Assembly: GCA_024642725.1 (NCBI GenBank)
Contig: JAHEAO010000003.1
Location: 38,969-102,968 of the forward strand
DNA length: 64,000 bases
Direction: 5' to 3'
Source of the DNA: Paracoccaceae bacterium
Lineage (GTDB): Bacteria > Pseudomonadota > Alphaproteobacteria > Rhodobacterales > Rhodobacteraceae
Positions 20,073 through 30,519 of the stretch are shown in pieces. The notes below the pieces were generated by a model. That model was not told the origin of the DNA. It did no database searches and worked only from the letters and a program-made list of their open reading frames with translations. The stretch's first letter is position 1. Each line of letters starts with the position of its first letter. The translations under genes were made by a program, and so were the position numbers.

Positions 20073-20885
20073 ATGAGAATTCTGTTTCTTGGTGATGTTA
20101 TGGGGCGGTCCGGACGGACCGCAATCGCGGAGAATCTGCCGCGGCTGCGCGATGCTTGGCGGCTCGATTTCGTAGTGGTCAACAGCGAAAATGCAAGCAA
20201 CGGCGTGGGTCTGACCGGCGCACATGCAAAATTGTTGCTGGACGCCGGCGCCGACTGTCTCACGCTCGGAGACCATTCTTTCGACCAGAAAGACATGATG
20301 CAGTTCATCGAAATCGAGCCGCGGGTCCTGCGACCGATAAACTACGCCAAATCCGCTCCCGGCAAAGGTTTCCGGGTTTTCGAAGCAGCGGGGGGACGTA
20401 AGATTCTCGTTGCGCAGGTGCTGGGGCAAGTGTTCATGAAGCGCCCATTCGACGATCCGTTTTCGGCAATCGACTCGGTTCTCAGGGCTCATCCGATGGG
20501 CGGGCTGGTGAACGCCAGCCTGGTCGATATGCATTGCGAGGCGACATCCGAAAAGATGGCCATGGGCCACTGGTGTGACGGGCGTGCCAGCGTCGTGGTC
20601 GGTACCCATACCCATGTTCCGACTGCTGATGCCATGATCTTGACCGGCGGAACGGCCTATCAGTCCGATGCCGGGATGTGTGGTGACTACAATTCGGTCA
20701 TCGGCATGGATAAGGCCGAGCCTCTGCGCCGGTTCATCACCGGGATGGGCAAAGAGCGGTTCACCCCGGCCAGCGGTGAGGCCACCTTGTCGGGCCTATA
20801 CGTTGAAACGGACGACAGGACCGGCAAGGCCACGCGTATTTCCATGGTGCGCGAGGGCGGGCTTCTTCAGGCTTCCAATCCATGA
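20073..20885 (+). CDS. TIGR00282 / YmdB-type metallophosphoesterase
   Basis: MRILFLGDVMGRSGRTAI, NSENASNGVGLT, GDHSFDQKD, GTHTHVPTAD. Confidence 0.93.
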   Translation: MRILFLGDVMGRSGRTAIAENLPRLRDAWRLDFVVVNSENASNGVGLTGAHAKLLLDAGADCLTLGDHSFDQKDMMQFIEIEPRVLRPINYAKSAPGKGFRVFEAAGGRKILVAQVLGQVFMKRPFDDPFSAIDSVLRAHPMGGLVNASLVDMHCEATSEKMAMGHWCDGRASVVVGTHTHVPTADAMILTGGTAYQSDAGMCGDYNSVIGMDKAEPLRRFITGMGKERFTPASGEATLSGLYVETDDRTGKATRISMVREGGLLQASNP

Positions 20886-21829
20886 ATCATCGCTGGGGGC
20901 TGGTCGGCTTTCTGATCTTGCTTGGTGCCGCTTGGGGTGCGACCCAGCCGATGACCAAAATTGCCGTTTCGGAAGGCTACCGGCATTTCGGGCTGATATT
21001 CTGGCAATTCGTCATTGGCGCACTGCTGTTGGCGCTTATCAATATGTTGCGCCGCAGACCACTTCCGCTCGGCGTACCACAACTCAGGCTTTACCTCATC
21101 ATCGCTCTGGTCGGTACAATCCTGCCAAATGCCGCATCCTATGAGGCTGCGCGATTCCTGCCGTCGGGAATAATGTCGATCGTAATATCGACGGTACCGA
21201 TGTTCGTCTTCCCAATCGCCCTGCTGATGGGCACGGATCACGTCAGCTGGCAGCGGTTCGCGGGGCTGTTTGTCGGCTTCGTCGGCGTCGGTCTGTTGGT
21301 CGTGCCCCAAGCAAGCCTGCCGGACAAAGCGATGACCGCATATATCCCGCTCGCCCTTTCAGCGGCTGTGTTTTACGGGCTCGAAGGTAATATCGTTGCA
21401 AAATGGGGGACTTATGGATGCGGCGGCATTCAGGTCCTCTTGGGTGCCTCAATCGTCGGAGCACTTCTTACCGGTCCTCTCGCGGTGCTGACCGGGACGT
21501 GGATTCCTCCGCATACGAGCCTGACCTTGCCGGATCTTGCGCTTATTCTGTCTTCAGCGATCCATGCATTCGCCTATGCGGGCTATGTTTGGCTTGTCGG
21601 CAGGGCGGGCAGCGTCTTTGCTGCGCAGGTTTCATACCTTGTCACGGCATTCGGAATGTTCTGGGCTATGCTGGTCCTATCCGAGAGCTATTCGAATTGG
21701 GTTTGGCTGGCGCTCGGGGTCATTTTTGCGGGCCTCTTCCTTGTGCAGCCCAAAGCCACAACCGCGCTTGCAGGGTCTACGCCGCTGCCCCATGATGCAG
21801 TGCCGAAACCAGAACACGGATCGACATGA
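20882..21829 (+). CDS. EamA/DMT-family transporter
   Basis: Ten hydrophobic segments, EamA repeats; ATGA overlap with upstream gene. Confidence 0.87.
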   Translation: MNHRWGLVGFLILLGAAWGATQPMTKIAVSEGYRHFGLIFWQFVIGALLLALINMLRRRPLPLGVPQLRLYLIIALVGTILPNAASYEAARFLPSGIMSIVISTVPMFVFPIALLMGTDHVSWQRFAGLFVGFVGVGLLVVPQASLPDKAMTAYIPLALSAAVFYGLEGNIVAKWGTYGCGGIQVLLGASIVGALLTGPLAVLTGTWIPPHTSLTLPDLALILSSAIHAFAYAGYVWLVGRAGSVFAAQVSYLVTAFGMFWAMLVLSESYSNWVWLALGVIFAGLFLVQPKATTALAGSTPLPHDAVPKPEHGST

Positions 21830-23604
21830 TAGAGCTTGGACTTTCGGATACAGCGATGGCCTTCATGGGGCTTGCGCTCATCGTCGGTATGTTTGTCCTG
21901 TTCGTGACAGAGCGATACCCGGCAGAGGTGATTGCGATTGCGGGCGCAGCTTTGATGCTGGTTCTCAACATGTTGCCCTATGACGCTGCACTAACGGTTC
22001 TTTCAAACCCCGCTCCCTGGACGATAACTGCCATGTTTCTGGTGATGGGCGGGCTGGTCAGGACCGGGGCACTGGAATGGCTGACACAGCAGGCCGAAGC
22101 ACAGGCATCACGACGTCCACGGGCGACGCTGGTGATCTTGCTTGGTTGCGTCGCCCTTGGTTCCGCCTTCATGAACAACACGCCCGTCGTCGTGGTCATG
22201 ATTCCGGTCTTTGTGCAGGTCGCGCGAAAACTGGGAGTGTCTCCATCCAAGCTATTGATACCACTGTCATATTTTGCAATTTTGGGCGGCACACTGACCC
22301 TCATTGGCACCTCGACTAATCTTCTGGTCGACGGTGTCGCCAGGTCCAAAGGGCTGGCCCCATTCAGCATTTTCGAAATCACCGGCCTCGGCATGGTTCA
22401 GGTCGTGATCGGGATGGCCTATATCGGACTGATCGGGCGACGGTTGCTGCCAGACCGCCAGTCAATGGGTGTGCTTCTGAGCGATCGGCGCAAGATGAAA
22501 TATTTTACCGAGGTCGCCGTGCCGGTCGATTCCTCGCTGATAGGCCGTAACGTAAACGAGATCGAACTGTTCAAGCGAGAGGGTGTCCGACTCATCGACG
22601 TGCTCCGCGGTGATGCTTCGCTGCGGCGGGATCTGACCGGCGTCGAACTCGCTGCCGGTGACAGGGTGGTACTTCGGACGGAAATGGCAGAACTTCTTGG
22701 CCTCCAGCAGAACAAGGACGTCCGCATGGTGGACGAACTGAGTTCCGTCCAGACCGCGACGGTCGAAGTGCTGATCACACCGGGTTGCAAGATGGTCGGT
22801 CGCTCACTTGGGTCAATGCGACTGCGCCGCCGCTATGGCGTTTACCCGCTGGCCGTCCATCGACGAAACCAGAATATCGGCAGACAGCTTGATGATCTTG
22901 TCGTGAGGGTCGGTGATACCTTGCTCCTCGAGGGTGCACCGGAAGATATTGAACGCCTCGCTTCTGATATGGAACTCGTCGATATCTCGCATCCGACGGT
23001 CAAGCCGTTTCGCCGCAGTCAGGCCCCGATCGCCATCGGCGTTCTGGTCGGCGTCGTCGTATTGTCCGCGCTGGGTGTGGCTCCGATCCTTGCCCTGTCG
23101 GTTGTCGGGGTCGCGATCATCCTGCTGGCAAGATGCATTGACGCCGACGAGGCGTTTTCATTCGTCGAAGGCCGGCTTCTGGCCTTGATCTTTGCAATGC
23201 TTGCCGTGGGCGTTGGGCTGGAACACGTTGGCACGGTTACCCTGATCGTTAGTGCCGTTGAACCCTTTCTGAAGGGGCTGCCCGCTTTTGCGGTGATCCT
23301 CGTGATCTACCTTCTGGCATCAACACTGACAGAGTTGGTGTCCAACAATGCCGTTGGTGTCATTTTTGCTCCGATTGCAATCGAGCTGGGGTACGCGCTC
23401 GGCCTTGACCCCCGGCCATTGGTGGTCGCCGTCATGTTTGCCGCATCTGCCGCATTCTCCACCCCGATCGGGTATCAGACCAACATGCTCGTCTATGGCC
23501 CGGGCGGTTATAAATTCACCGACTACATGAAAGTCGGTATTCCTCTGAACATCATGCTTGGGGTTGCCGCCAGCCTGCTGATTCCTTTCATCTGGCCAGT
23601 CTAG
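21826..23604 (+). CDS. SLC13-family permease with TrkA-C (RCK_C) domains
   Basis: SAFMNNTPVVVVMIPVF, GGTLTLIGTSTNLLVDG; two central RCK_C-like segments; ELVSNNAVGVIFAPIAI. Confidence 0.9.
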   Translation: MIELGLSDTAMAFMGLALIVGMFVLFVTERYPAEVIAIAGAALMLVLNMLPYDAALTVLSNPAPWTITAMFLVMGGLVRTGALEWLTQQAEAQASRRPRATLVILLGCVALGSAFMNNTPVVVVMIPVFVQVARKLGVSPSKLLIPLSYFAILGGTLTLIGTSTNLLVDGVARSKGLAPFSIFEITGLGMVQVVIGMAYIGLIGRRLLPDRQSMGVLLSDRRKMKYFTEVAVPVDSSLIGRNVNEIELFKREGVRLIDVLRGDASLRRDLTGVELAAGDRVVLRTEMAELLGLQQNKDVRMVDELSSVQTATVEVLITPGCKMVGRSLGSMRLRRRYGVYPLAVHRRNQNIGRQLDDLVVRVGDTLLLEGAPEDIERLASDMELVDISHPTVKPFRRSQAPIAIGVLVGVVVLSALGVAPILALSVVGVAIILLARCIDADEAFSFVEGRLLALIFAMLAVGVGLEHVGTVTLIVSAVEPFLKGLPAFAVILVIYLLASTLTELVSNNAVGVIFAPIAIELGYALGLDPRPLVVAVMFAASAAFSTPIGYQTNMLVYGPGGYKFTDYMKVGIPLNIMLGVAASLLIPFIWPV

Positions 23605-23607
23605 AAA

Positions 23608-23934
23608 ATGCGGTTTGCCCTTGTTCTTCTTCTGTTTGCCTCTGCCTGCGCACCTGTCGCCGGGCTAGGCGGCCCCGTTGGGCGGGCAAAGCCAAACCGC
23701 GCGATCCTTTATCCGGTTGGTCTGAACCTTCTTATGTCAGACGGAACCTTGTGCGCCGGTCATCGTCCCGGGAACGCCAAAGGCTGGAGCGGCCAATTGT
23801 CGGGTTGTCCGCACCCCCTGTCGTATCAGGTCTCAGGATCCGATCCGACAATCCCTCGCCTCGAGTTGCATCGCGGTGAAGCCGGGCAGGGTGCGGCTGT
23901 CAGCGTTGACGGGGTGTCTTTCTCGGCTCCCTGA
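23608..23934 (+). CDS. small lipoprotein, unknown function
   Basis: MRFALVLLLFASACAPVAG lipobox; 4 nt after the SLC13 gene. Confidence 0.65.
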   Translation: MRFALVLLLFASACAPVAGLGGPVGRAKPNRAILYPVGLNLLMSDGTLCAGHRPGNAKGWSGQLSGCPHPLSYQVSGSDPTIPRLELHRGEAGQGAAVSVDGVSFSAP

Positions 23935-23952
23935 CCCGATTGGAAATCGCGG

Positions 23953-25734
23953 TCAGAACGGCCAGAAGACCTGAATCGCCGGTATGGAGACCAGAACCAC
24001 CAACGCCTCTAGCGGCAGGCCCATGCGCCAGTAGTCGCCGAAACTGTATCCGCCGGGGCCAAGGATCAGCGTATTGTTCTTGTGCCCGATTGGGGTCAGG
24101 AACGCGCAGGACGCAGCAACTGCAACCGCCATCAGGAACGGATCCGGTGAGACGCCGAGTTGTGCGGCCATCTGGATGCCAACAGGGGCCGCCACGATCG
24201 TGGTTGCCGTGTTATTGAGCACGTCAGACAGCGTCATCGTCACGACCATTAGAACCGTCAGGATCGCCCAAGGTGGCATGCCGAGGGTAAAATCGACCAA
24301 TGCGCCGGCAATCAGATCCGTGCCGCCAGACGTCTCCAGCGCCCCGCCCAGAGGGATCATGGACCCCAGCAGGACGATGACAGGCCATTCAACATGGCTG
24401 TATATTTCCGAAAGGGGCACGATGCGGGCCAGCGCATAGGCCACGACCACCAAACCAAGCGCAACCGGCAGGTAAATCCAACCCAGGCTTGCGGCGATGA
24501 CCGCGCTGGCAAAGATGCCGATCGCCAGCCAGACTTTCTTGTCCGCGGTCACCGCAAGACCCCGGTCGGCGAGTGGTAGACAACCAAGCCATTCCACAAC
24601 ATCATCGGCCTCATCCTGCGGCGCAAGCAGAAGCAGGATGTCGCCAGCCTTGACGGTGGTCTTGCGGACTTGACGCTGTAACCGTTTGCCTTGCCGGGAA
24701 ATTCCCATCAGCACCGTGCGTCGCCGCCAGGAAAGTCCTATCGCTTGCGCCGTCTTGCCGTTCAGCCGGGAGGCTTCCGTCACCACGCATTCGACAACGC
24801 GCACCCCGTCACCTTCGGCCTGCAGAATGCCCTGTCGTTTCGGGTCTGAAAAATCCAGGGACAACGCCGCGCGAAATTCATCAAGTGCGTCCGGAGGTGC
24901 CTCAAGCACCAGCGCGTCGCCGGCTTCTAGTCTGGTGTTCCGCTGCGTGCCGTACCGACGTTTGCCATCCCGGATCAGGCCCAGTATGGCGACATCATTC
25001 TTCTCTGCTGTCTCAACCAGTTCGTTCAGCCGCTTGCCAATGTGTTTGCTGTTTTGCGGAATCGTTAGCTCGGCGATATACTCACCGACTTCGGTCATGC
25101 CACTGCCTGCAGAATGGTTGGCTTGGTTCGAAGGGATCATACGCCAGCCGACCAGCGCCACGAAAGCCAGCCCGGTTGTCGCGGCCACGATTCCGACCGG
25201 CGCGAAATCAAACATCGAAAAGGAAGTCCCAAGGGATTCCTCGCGTATTGCGGCAATAATGATGTTGGGCGGCGTTCCGATCAGCGTGACCATACCACCA
25301 AGGATGGTCGCGAACGAAAGTGGCATCAGCGACAAGCCCGGGCTACGGCCTGCTTTGTGCGCGGTCTGAATATCGACAGGCATAAGTAAGGCAAGTGCAG
25401 CTACGTTGTTCATGAAAGCGGACAGCACACTGGCAACAGTTCCCATGATGGCGATGTGGCTGGCCAGGCTTCGCCCGCTGTCGACCAATGTGCGGGTTAT
25501 CAGAAAAATCGCACCCGATCGCACCAACCCTCCCGATACGATCAGGACGAGAGCCACGATCAAGGTTGCAGGATGGCCAAAACCGGAAAATGCGTCTTTC
25601 GTGGGTACGACGCCAAGCACGACGGCCGACATAAGCGCGGCAAAAGCCACAAGGTCGTAGCGAAAACGCCCCCAAAGCAGTAGCGCGAAAACGGCCCCAA
25701 AAAGCGAAAACAGGATGATCTGTTCAGTTGTCAT
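23953..25734 (-). CDS. SLC13-family permease with TrkA-C (RCK_C) domains
   Basis: SAFMNNVAALALLMPVDIQ, GGMVTLIGTPPNIIIA, SDVLNNTATTIVAAPVGIQMA. Confidence 0.9.
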   Translation of the reverse strand: MTTEQIILFSLFGAVFALLLWGRFRYDLVAFAALMSAVVLGVVPTKDAFSGFGHPATLIVALVLIVSGGLVRSGAIFLITRTLVDSGRSLASHIAIMGTVASVLSAFMNNVAALALLMPVDIQTAHKAGRSPGLSLMPLSFATILGGMVTLIGTPPNIIIAAIREESLGTSFSMFDFAPVGIVAATTGLAFVALVGWRMIPSNQANHSAGSGMTEVGEYIAELTIPQNSKHIGKRLNELVETAEKNDVAILGLIRDGKRRYGTQRNTRLEAGDALVLEAPPDALDEFRAALSLDFSDPKRQGILQAEGDGVRVVECVVTEASRLNGKTAQAIGLSWRRRTVLMGISRQGKRLQRQVRKTTVKAGDILLLLAPQDEADDVVEWLGCLPLADRGLAVTADKKVWLAIGIFASAVIAASLGWIYLPVALGLVVVAYALARIVPLSEIYSHVEWPVIVLLGSMIPLGGALETSGGTDLIAGALVDFTLGMPPWAILTVLMVVTMTLSDVLNNTATTIVAAPVGIQMAAQLGVSPDPFLMAVAVAASCAFLTPIGHKNNTLILGPGGYSFGDYWRMGLPLEALVVLVSIPAIQVFWPF

Positions 25735-25863
25735 CAACGCTCCCTTGCCATCACTACACCCAAAAGGATTGGTCGAAGGATTGCAACGCCTGCCGGACTT
25801 GCAGGCAGGGGGACGGGTGACATATAGAGGCGCGAAGCCGAAATCAGAGATAGGATCAGGGCT

Positions 25864-26604
25864 ATGGCAGGCCATTCAAAATGGGCGAATATCCAGCACC
25901 GCAAGGGGCGTCAGGACAAACTGCGTTCGAAACTCTTTTCGAAGCTCGCCAAGGAAATCACCGTCGCGGCAAAGATGGGTGATCCGGACCCCGACAAGAA
26001 CCCACGGCTGCGTCTCGCGGTGAAGGAAGCCAAATCGAATTCGGTTCCGAAGGATGTGATTGATCGGGCGATCAAGAAATCACAGGGCGGAGACGCCGAG
26101 AACTACGATGAGATTCGTTACGAAGGTTATGGTCCCAGCGGGATAGCTGTTATCGTAGAGGCAATGACGGACAACCGGAATCGAACCGCGTCGAACGTCC
26201 GGTCGATCTTCACAAAATACGGCGGCAATCTGGGGGAAACCGGTTCGGTCTCTTTCATGTTCGACCGAAAGGGCGAGATCATGTACCCGGCGGACATCGG
26301 TGATGATGACACCGTCATGATGGCCGCGATCGAGGCTGGGGCCGAAGATGTAGAAAGCGACGATGAAGGTCACTGGGTCTACTGTGCCGACACCGACCTG
26401 AACGACGTTGCGACCTCGCTGGAAAAGCAGCTGGGAGAATCCGAGACGACCAAGCTCATCTGGAAGCCGCAAACATCGACCGAGGTCGATCTTGAAACCG
26501 CCCAGAAGGTGATGAAGCTGATCGAAGCTCTCGAAGATGACGATGACGTCCAGAACGTGACAGCAAATATCGACGTTCCCGAAGACGTGGCCGCTCAGCT
26601 TTAA
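25864..26604 (+). CDS. YebC/PmpR-family regulator
   Basis: [39 protein letters not shown]. Confidence 0.97.
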   Translation: MAGHSKWANIQHRKGRQDKLRSKLFSKLAKEITVAAKMGDPDPDKNPRLRLAVKEAKSNSVPKDVIDRAIKKSQGGDAENYDEIRYEGYGPSGIAVIVEAMTDNRNRTASNVRSIFTKYGGNLGETGSVSFMFDRKGEIMYPADIGDDDTVMMAAIEAGAEDVESDDEGHWVYCADTDLNDVATSLEKQLGESETTKLIWKPQTSTEVDLETAQKVMKLIEALEDDDDVQNVTANIDVPEDVAAQL

Positions 26605-26654
26605 GCGGTCTTTCGGGGCTTGTGCCGTCACGGAGTATGGGATCATGTGCCGGA

Positions 26655-27557
26655 ATGACGAACAGCCCTGATCGCCCGGTTGCCGGGGTCTTGTGGATGC
26701 TGGTGACGGGGGCCAATTTTGTCGCCGTCACCGCAATCGTGAAATATGTCGGCAGCAGCCTCCCTGCAGCCGAGGCTGCGTTTCTTCGCTATCTGCTTGG
26801 CTTGGTTTTCCTTGTCCCGATGCTCGGCCCGATGCTGCGCGCCGATTTGTCCCGCCAGTCCTTTTGGCTATTTGGCGCGAGAGGAGTGGTGCATACTCTT
26901 GGTGTTGTGCTCTGGTTCTACGCAATGACACAGATCCCAATATCTGAAGTGACAGCGATGAACTACCTTTCACCGATCTACGTAACCATCGGCGCTGCCC
27001 TCTTTCTAGGTGAACCGCTTGCCCTGCGACGAATGTTGGCTGTTGCCGTGGCTCTGGTCGGCGCGCTCGTGATCCTGCGCCCCGGCATCCGCGAGGTTAC
27101 TTCCGGCCATATCGCAATGCTCGGAACCGCGATTCTATTCGGGGCATCCTATCTGATCGCCAAACTGATGTCGGGCCGTGCCAGTGCGGCGGTCGTTGTC
27201 GGGATGCTCTCGGTGACGGTGTCGATTGGCCTGGCTCCGTTCGCGGCAGCGGTCTGGGTCACGCCGACTCTGTCTCAATTGGGATGGATGTTTCTCGTCG
27301 CTTGCTTTGCGACCGCGGGCCACTTTAGCATGACCTTGGCCTTCGCTGCTGCTCCCGTGACGGTCACGCAGCCGGTGACATTCCTGCAACTTGTCTGGGC
27401 GGTAGCGCTGGGGGCACTTGTTTTCGGCGAACCTGTAGACGCCTGGGTCATACTGGGTGGCCTTATAATACTTGGGTCCGTGATGTTCATTACTTGGCGG
27501 GAGGCCGTACTGAAGCGTCGCGCCATCACCCCTTCCCACATCGCAACCAAGCTCTGA
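26655..27557 (+). CDS. EamA/DMT-family transporter
   Basis: Paired EamA-like TM repeats; FLRYLLGLVFLVPML...PISEVTAMNYLSPIYVTIGAALFLGE. Confidence 0.87.
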   Translation: MTNSPDRPVAGVLWMLVTGANFVAVTAIVKYVGSSLPAAEAAFLRYLLGLVFLVPMLGPMLRADLSRQSFWLFGARGVVHTLGVVLWFYAMTQIPISEVTAMNYLSPIYVTIGAALFLGEPLALRRMLAVAVALVGALVILRPGIREVTSGHIAMLGTAILFGASYLIAKLMSGRASAAVVVGMLSVTVSIGLAPFAAAVWVTPTLSQLGWMFLVACFATAGHFSMTLAFAAAPVTVTQPVTFLQLVWAVALGALVFGEPVDAWVILGGLIILGSVMFITWREAVLKRRAITPSHIATKL

Positions 27558-27623
27558 ATTCGATCATCCAGTCAGTTGGACGTTGCCCCGCAGGCTATTC
27601 CACTACTCCGGAGTCTTGTTCAA

Positions 27624-28652
27624 CTAACTCGTCGAGCGAGGGTCAAGAAGCTTCGCAAGCACTGTATCTTTGGTTACCTGACCAATGACCTTGCCGCCTT
27701 CCACCACTCCTACGGGATTTCCTGTCGCGTGAACTTTTTCCATCACGCTCTGAATCGTCTCATCGGGGCCGACTGTATGTTTGGGTTTGCCTCCGGCCGG
27801 TTCCATGACGTCGCGCGCGCAAAGAACGCCAAGTGGGTTCATATGGGCTACGAAATCCGCAACATAGTCGTTCGCCGGGTTTGAAAAGATGTCCCGGGGC
27901 GTGCCGCATTGCACGATGCGCCCGCCTTCCATGATCGCGATGCGATTTCCCAATTTGAAGGCTTCATCCAGATCGTGACTGACAAAGATGATCGTCCGCT
28001 TGAGCTTTTGCTGAAGGTCGAGAAGCTCATCCTGCAGTCGCGCCCGGATCAACGGGTCCAGCGCCGAGAAGGGCTCATCCATCAAGAGGATCGGAGCGTC
28101 CGTGGCAAAGGCGCGGGCCAGACCAACGCGCTGCTGCATGCCGCCCGACAACTCCCCGACTCTGCGGTCAGCCCAATCTGAAAGACCAACCAAGGCCAAC
28201 TGGTCCCGGACCTTGGCGGCGCGTTCCGACTTTGGCATGCCGCCGAGTTCAAGACCAAGCCCGACGTTCTCCGCGACCGTCCGCCAAGGGAGCAGGCCAA
28301 ACTGCTGGAAAACCATCGCGATATCATTCAGCCGCAACTTGCGCAGCGTGGCTTTGTCGGCATGGGTGACAGAGGTCATTTTGCCGCCTGCCTTGGCCCT
28401 CACTTCGCCCCGGGCAACGGGGTTGAGCCCGTTTACCGCCCGCAAAAGCGTCGACTTGCCAGACCCGGAAAGCCCCATCAACACAAGAATTTCGCCGGAC
28501 CCGACATCCAGCGTGCAGTTGTGGACGCCCAGAACCTGCCCGGTTGCCGACTGAATCTCTCCGCGGCTCTGGCCTTGGTCCATCAGTGGAAGCGCCGCTG
28601 CGGGATGATCGCCAAACACTATCGAAACATTGTCAAACTCGACGGCGTTCAT
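27624..28652 (-). CDS. choV: choline ABC transporter, ATP-binding protein (ProV/OpuAA-like)
   Basis: Walker A GLSGSGKSTLL, LSGGMQQRVGLARA, Walker B ILLMDEPFSALDP; next to choW and choX. Confidence 0.88.
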   Translation of the reverse strand: MNAVEFDNVSIVFGDHPAAALPLMDQGQSRGEIQSATGQVLGVHNCTLDVGSGEILVLMGLSGSGKSTLLRAVNGLNPVARGEVRAKAGGKMTSVTHADKATLRKLRLNDIAMVFQQFGLLPWRTVAENVGLGLELGGMPKSERAAKVRDQLALVGLSDWADRRVGELSGGMQQRVGLARAFATDAPILLMDEPFSALDPLIRARLQDELLDLQQKLKRTIIFVSHDLDEAFKLGNRIAIMEGGRIVQCGTPRDIFSNPANDYVADFVAHMNPLGVLCARDVMEPAGGKPKHTVGPDETIQSVMEKVHATGNPVGVVEGGKVIGQVTKDTVLAKLLDPRSTS

Positions 28653-29485
28653 TCGCGATCCACCCGCAGCATGGTGTCGAGCACGATTGCGACAACAACG
28701 ATCACGAGTCCGGATTCAAACCCCAAGGCGGGGTTCACAGAGTTAAGCGCCCGCACGACCGGAATTCCGAGGCCCGCCGCTCCGACAAGTCCGGCGATGA
28801 CCACCATCGACAACGATAACATGATCGTCTGGTTCAAGCCGGTCATGATCTGAGGAAATGCGGCCGGCAGCTCGACTTTCCAGAGCACTTGACGCGGCGT
28901 CGCGCCGAAGGCTTGCGCGGCTTCGAGCAATGGCTTCGGAGTCTGGGATACCCCTAGTTGGGTCAACCGGATAGCCGCCGGAATCACAAAAATTATTGTG
29001 GCGATAAGCCCCGCCGAAACCCCGATTCCAAAGAGAATAACGGTCGGAATGAGATAGACGAAGGTCGGCAATGTCTGCATCAGGTCCAGTACGGGCCTCA
29101 TCGCTCTGTAAAGTTTCGGTCGATGAGCGGCGGCGATACCGATCGGTACGCCGAGCCCCATGCACACAAGGCAGGATGACAGGACGAGCGTCAGGCTTTC
29201 CGTTGTTTCCCTCCAGTAGCCCTGATTCAGGATGAACAGGAACCCGAGCAAGACGATCAGGCAGGCCTTCCAGTTGCGCTGAATGATCCATGTCAGGCCA
29301 ACGAAGATCGCAATGATCACGAATGCTGGCGGCGCCTGCAAAAGCCACTCGATCCCGGCAAGCAAGCGGTCTTCCATCGCGTCGGAAAGCATGTCGAAGA
29401 ACCATGCGAAATGGTCCTGCAACCAGTCGAAGCCCTGCTTGGCAGTCGCCCCTATGGGAATCTTGGTTTCAGTCAGCCAGTTCAC
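28649..29485 (-). CDS. choW: choline ABC transporter, permease
   Basis: ProW-like membrane protein; EAAQAFGATPRQVLWKVELPAAFPQIMTGLNQ. Confidence 0.88.
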   Translation of the reverse strand: MNWLTETKIPIGATAKQGFDWLQDHFAWFFDMLSDAMEDRLLAGIEWLLQAPPAFVIIAIFVGLTWIIQRNWKACLIVLLGFLFILNQGYWRETTESLTLVLSSCLVCMGLGVPIGIAAAHRPKLYRAMRPVLDLMQTLPTFVYLIPTVILFGIGVSAGLIATIIFVIPAAIRLTQLGVSQTPKPLLEAAQAFGATPRQVLWKVELPAAFPQIMTGLNQTIMLSLSMVVIAGLVGAAGLGIPVVRALNSVNPALGFESGLVIVVVAIVLDTMLRVDRE

Positions 29486-29511
29486 GTGTACCTCTCGTCA
29501 CGCCGGATGTG

Positions 29512-29540
29512 TTTCCCACCCCGGACGCCGGGGTGAGAAA
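29512..29540 (-). other. intercistronic hairpin between choX and choW
   Basis: Minus strand TTTCTCACCCCGGCGTCCGGGGTGGGAAA, near-perfect stem. Confidence 0.7.
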
Positions 29541-29555
29541 CCTGATTGTGCCGAG

Positions 29556-30482
29556 CTACATGCCCAACGCGGCTTTAACGGCGGCCATGGCGTCGCCGCC
29601 GTCCTTTGTCGTAACGCCGGCCAGCCACCCGTCCAGAACGTTTGAATTCGACCCGAGCCATGCAGTCGCGGCGGCAGCGGGATCCTGTCCGTCGTCAAGG
29701 ATTGCGCCCATGATTTCGTTTTCCATGGCAAGGCTGAATTCCAAGTTGCCCAGAAGTTTGCCAACGTTCGGGCAACTATCAGAGAAGCCGGCAGAGGTGT
29801 TCGTATAGACGGTCGCGCCGCCCAGATTGGGGCCGAACCATTCATCCCCGCCTTCCAGGTAAGTCAGTTCGAAATTCGCATTCATCGGATGAGGTTCCCA
29901 GCCAAGGAAGATGACCGGCTCACCGCCGCGATCCGCTTTGGCGACCTGCGCAAGCATGCCTTGCTCCGAACTTTCGACAACTTCGAACCCGGATAGGCCG
30001 AACGCATCCGCGCCGATCATGTCCATGATCAGCCGGTTACCATCATTGCCCGGCTCAATTCCGTAGATTTTGCCTTCCAGTTCGTCCTTGTGAGCGGCGA
30101 TGTCGGCGAAGTTCTTGATCCCCATGTCGGCAGCTGCCTTGTTGCCGGCAAGAGTATATTTCGCGCCCTCAAGATTTGCGCGAACGGTGTCGACCGTACC
30201 CGCATCCCGATAGGGCGCAATGTCCGCCTCCATCGTTGGCATCCAGTTGCCGAGGAAAACGTCAACATCACCTTCGGCCATTGCGGTGTAGGTTACCGGT
30301 ACGGACAGAACCTTGATATCGGTCCCGTATCCCAGCGCTTTCAGAATAACGGTTGTCGCTGCGGTCGTCGCCGTGATGTCGGTCCAGCCGACGTCCGAGA
30401 AGATGACAGTGTCGCAATCCGACAATGCAGGCGACGCGAAGGCCATCAGCGCGAGGGCTGATAGGGTCGATCTGAGTTTCAT
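29556..30482 (-). CDS. choX: choline ABC transporter substrate-binding protein
   Basis: Signal peptide; VIFSDVGWTDITATTAATTVILKALGY; VFLGNWMPTMEAD; PVIFLGWEPHPMN. Confidence 0.9.
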   Translation of the reverse strand: MKLRSTLSALALMAFASPALSDCDTVIFSDVGWTDITATTAATTVILKALGYGTDIKVLSVPVTYTAMAEGDVDVFLGNWMPTMEADIAPYRDAGTVDTVRANLEGAKYTLAGNKAAADMGIKNFADIAAHKDELEGKIYGIEPGNDGNRLIMDMIGADAFGLSGFEVVESSEQGMLAQVAKADRGGEPVIFLGWEPHPMNANFELTYLEGGDEWFGPNLGGATVYTNTSAGFSDSCPNVGKLLGNLEFSLAMENEIMGAILDDGQDPAAAATAWLGSNSNVLDGWLAGVTTKDGGDAMAAVKAALGM

Positions 30483-30503
30483 TTGGCAGGCTCCCTGTTT
30501 TTC

Positions 30504-30519
30504 TTGATTGATCAGTCAA
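30504..30519. promoter_or_regulatory. candidate BetI-like (TetR) operator upstream of choX
   Basis: TTGATTGATCAGTCAA, 16-bp near-palindrome 22 bp before the choX start. Confidence 0.4.
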
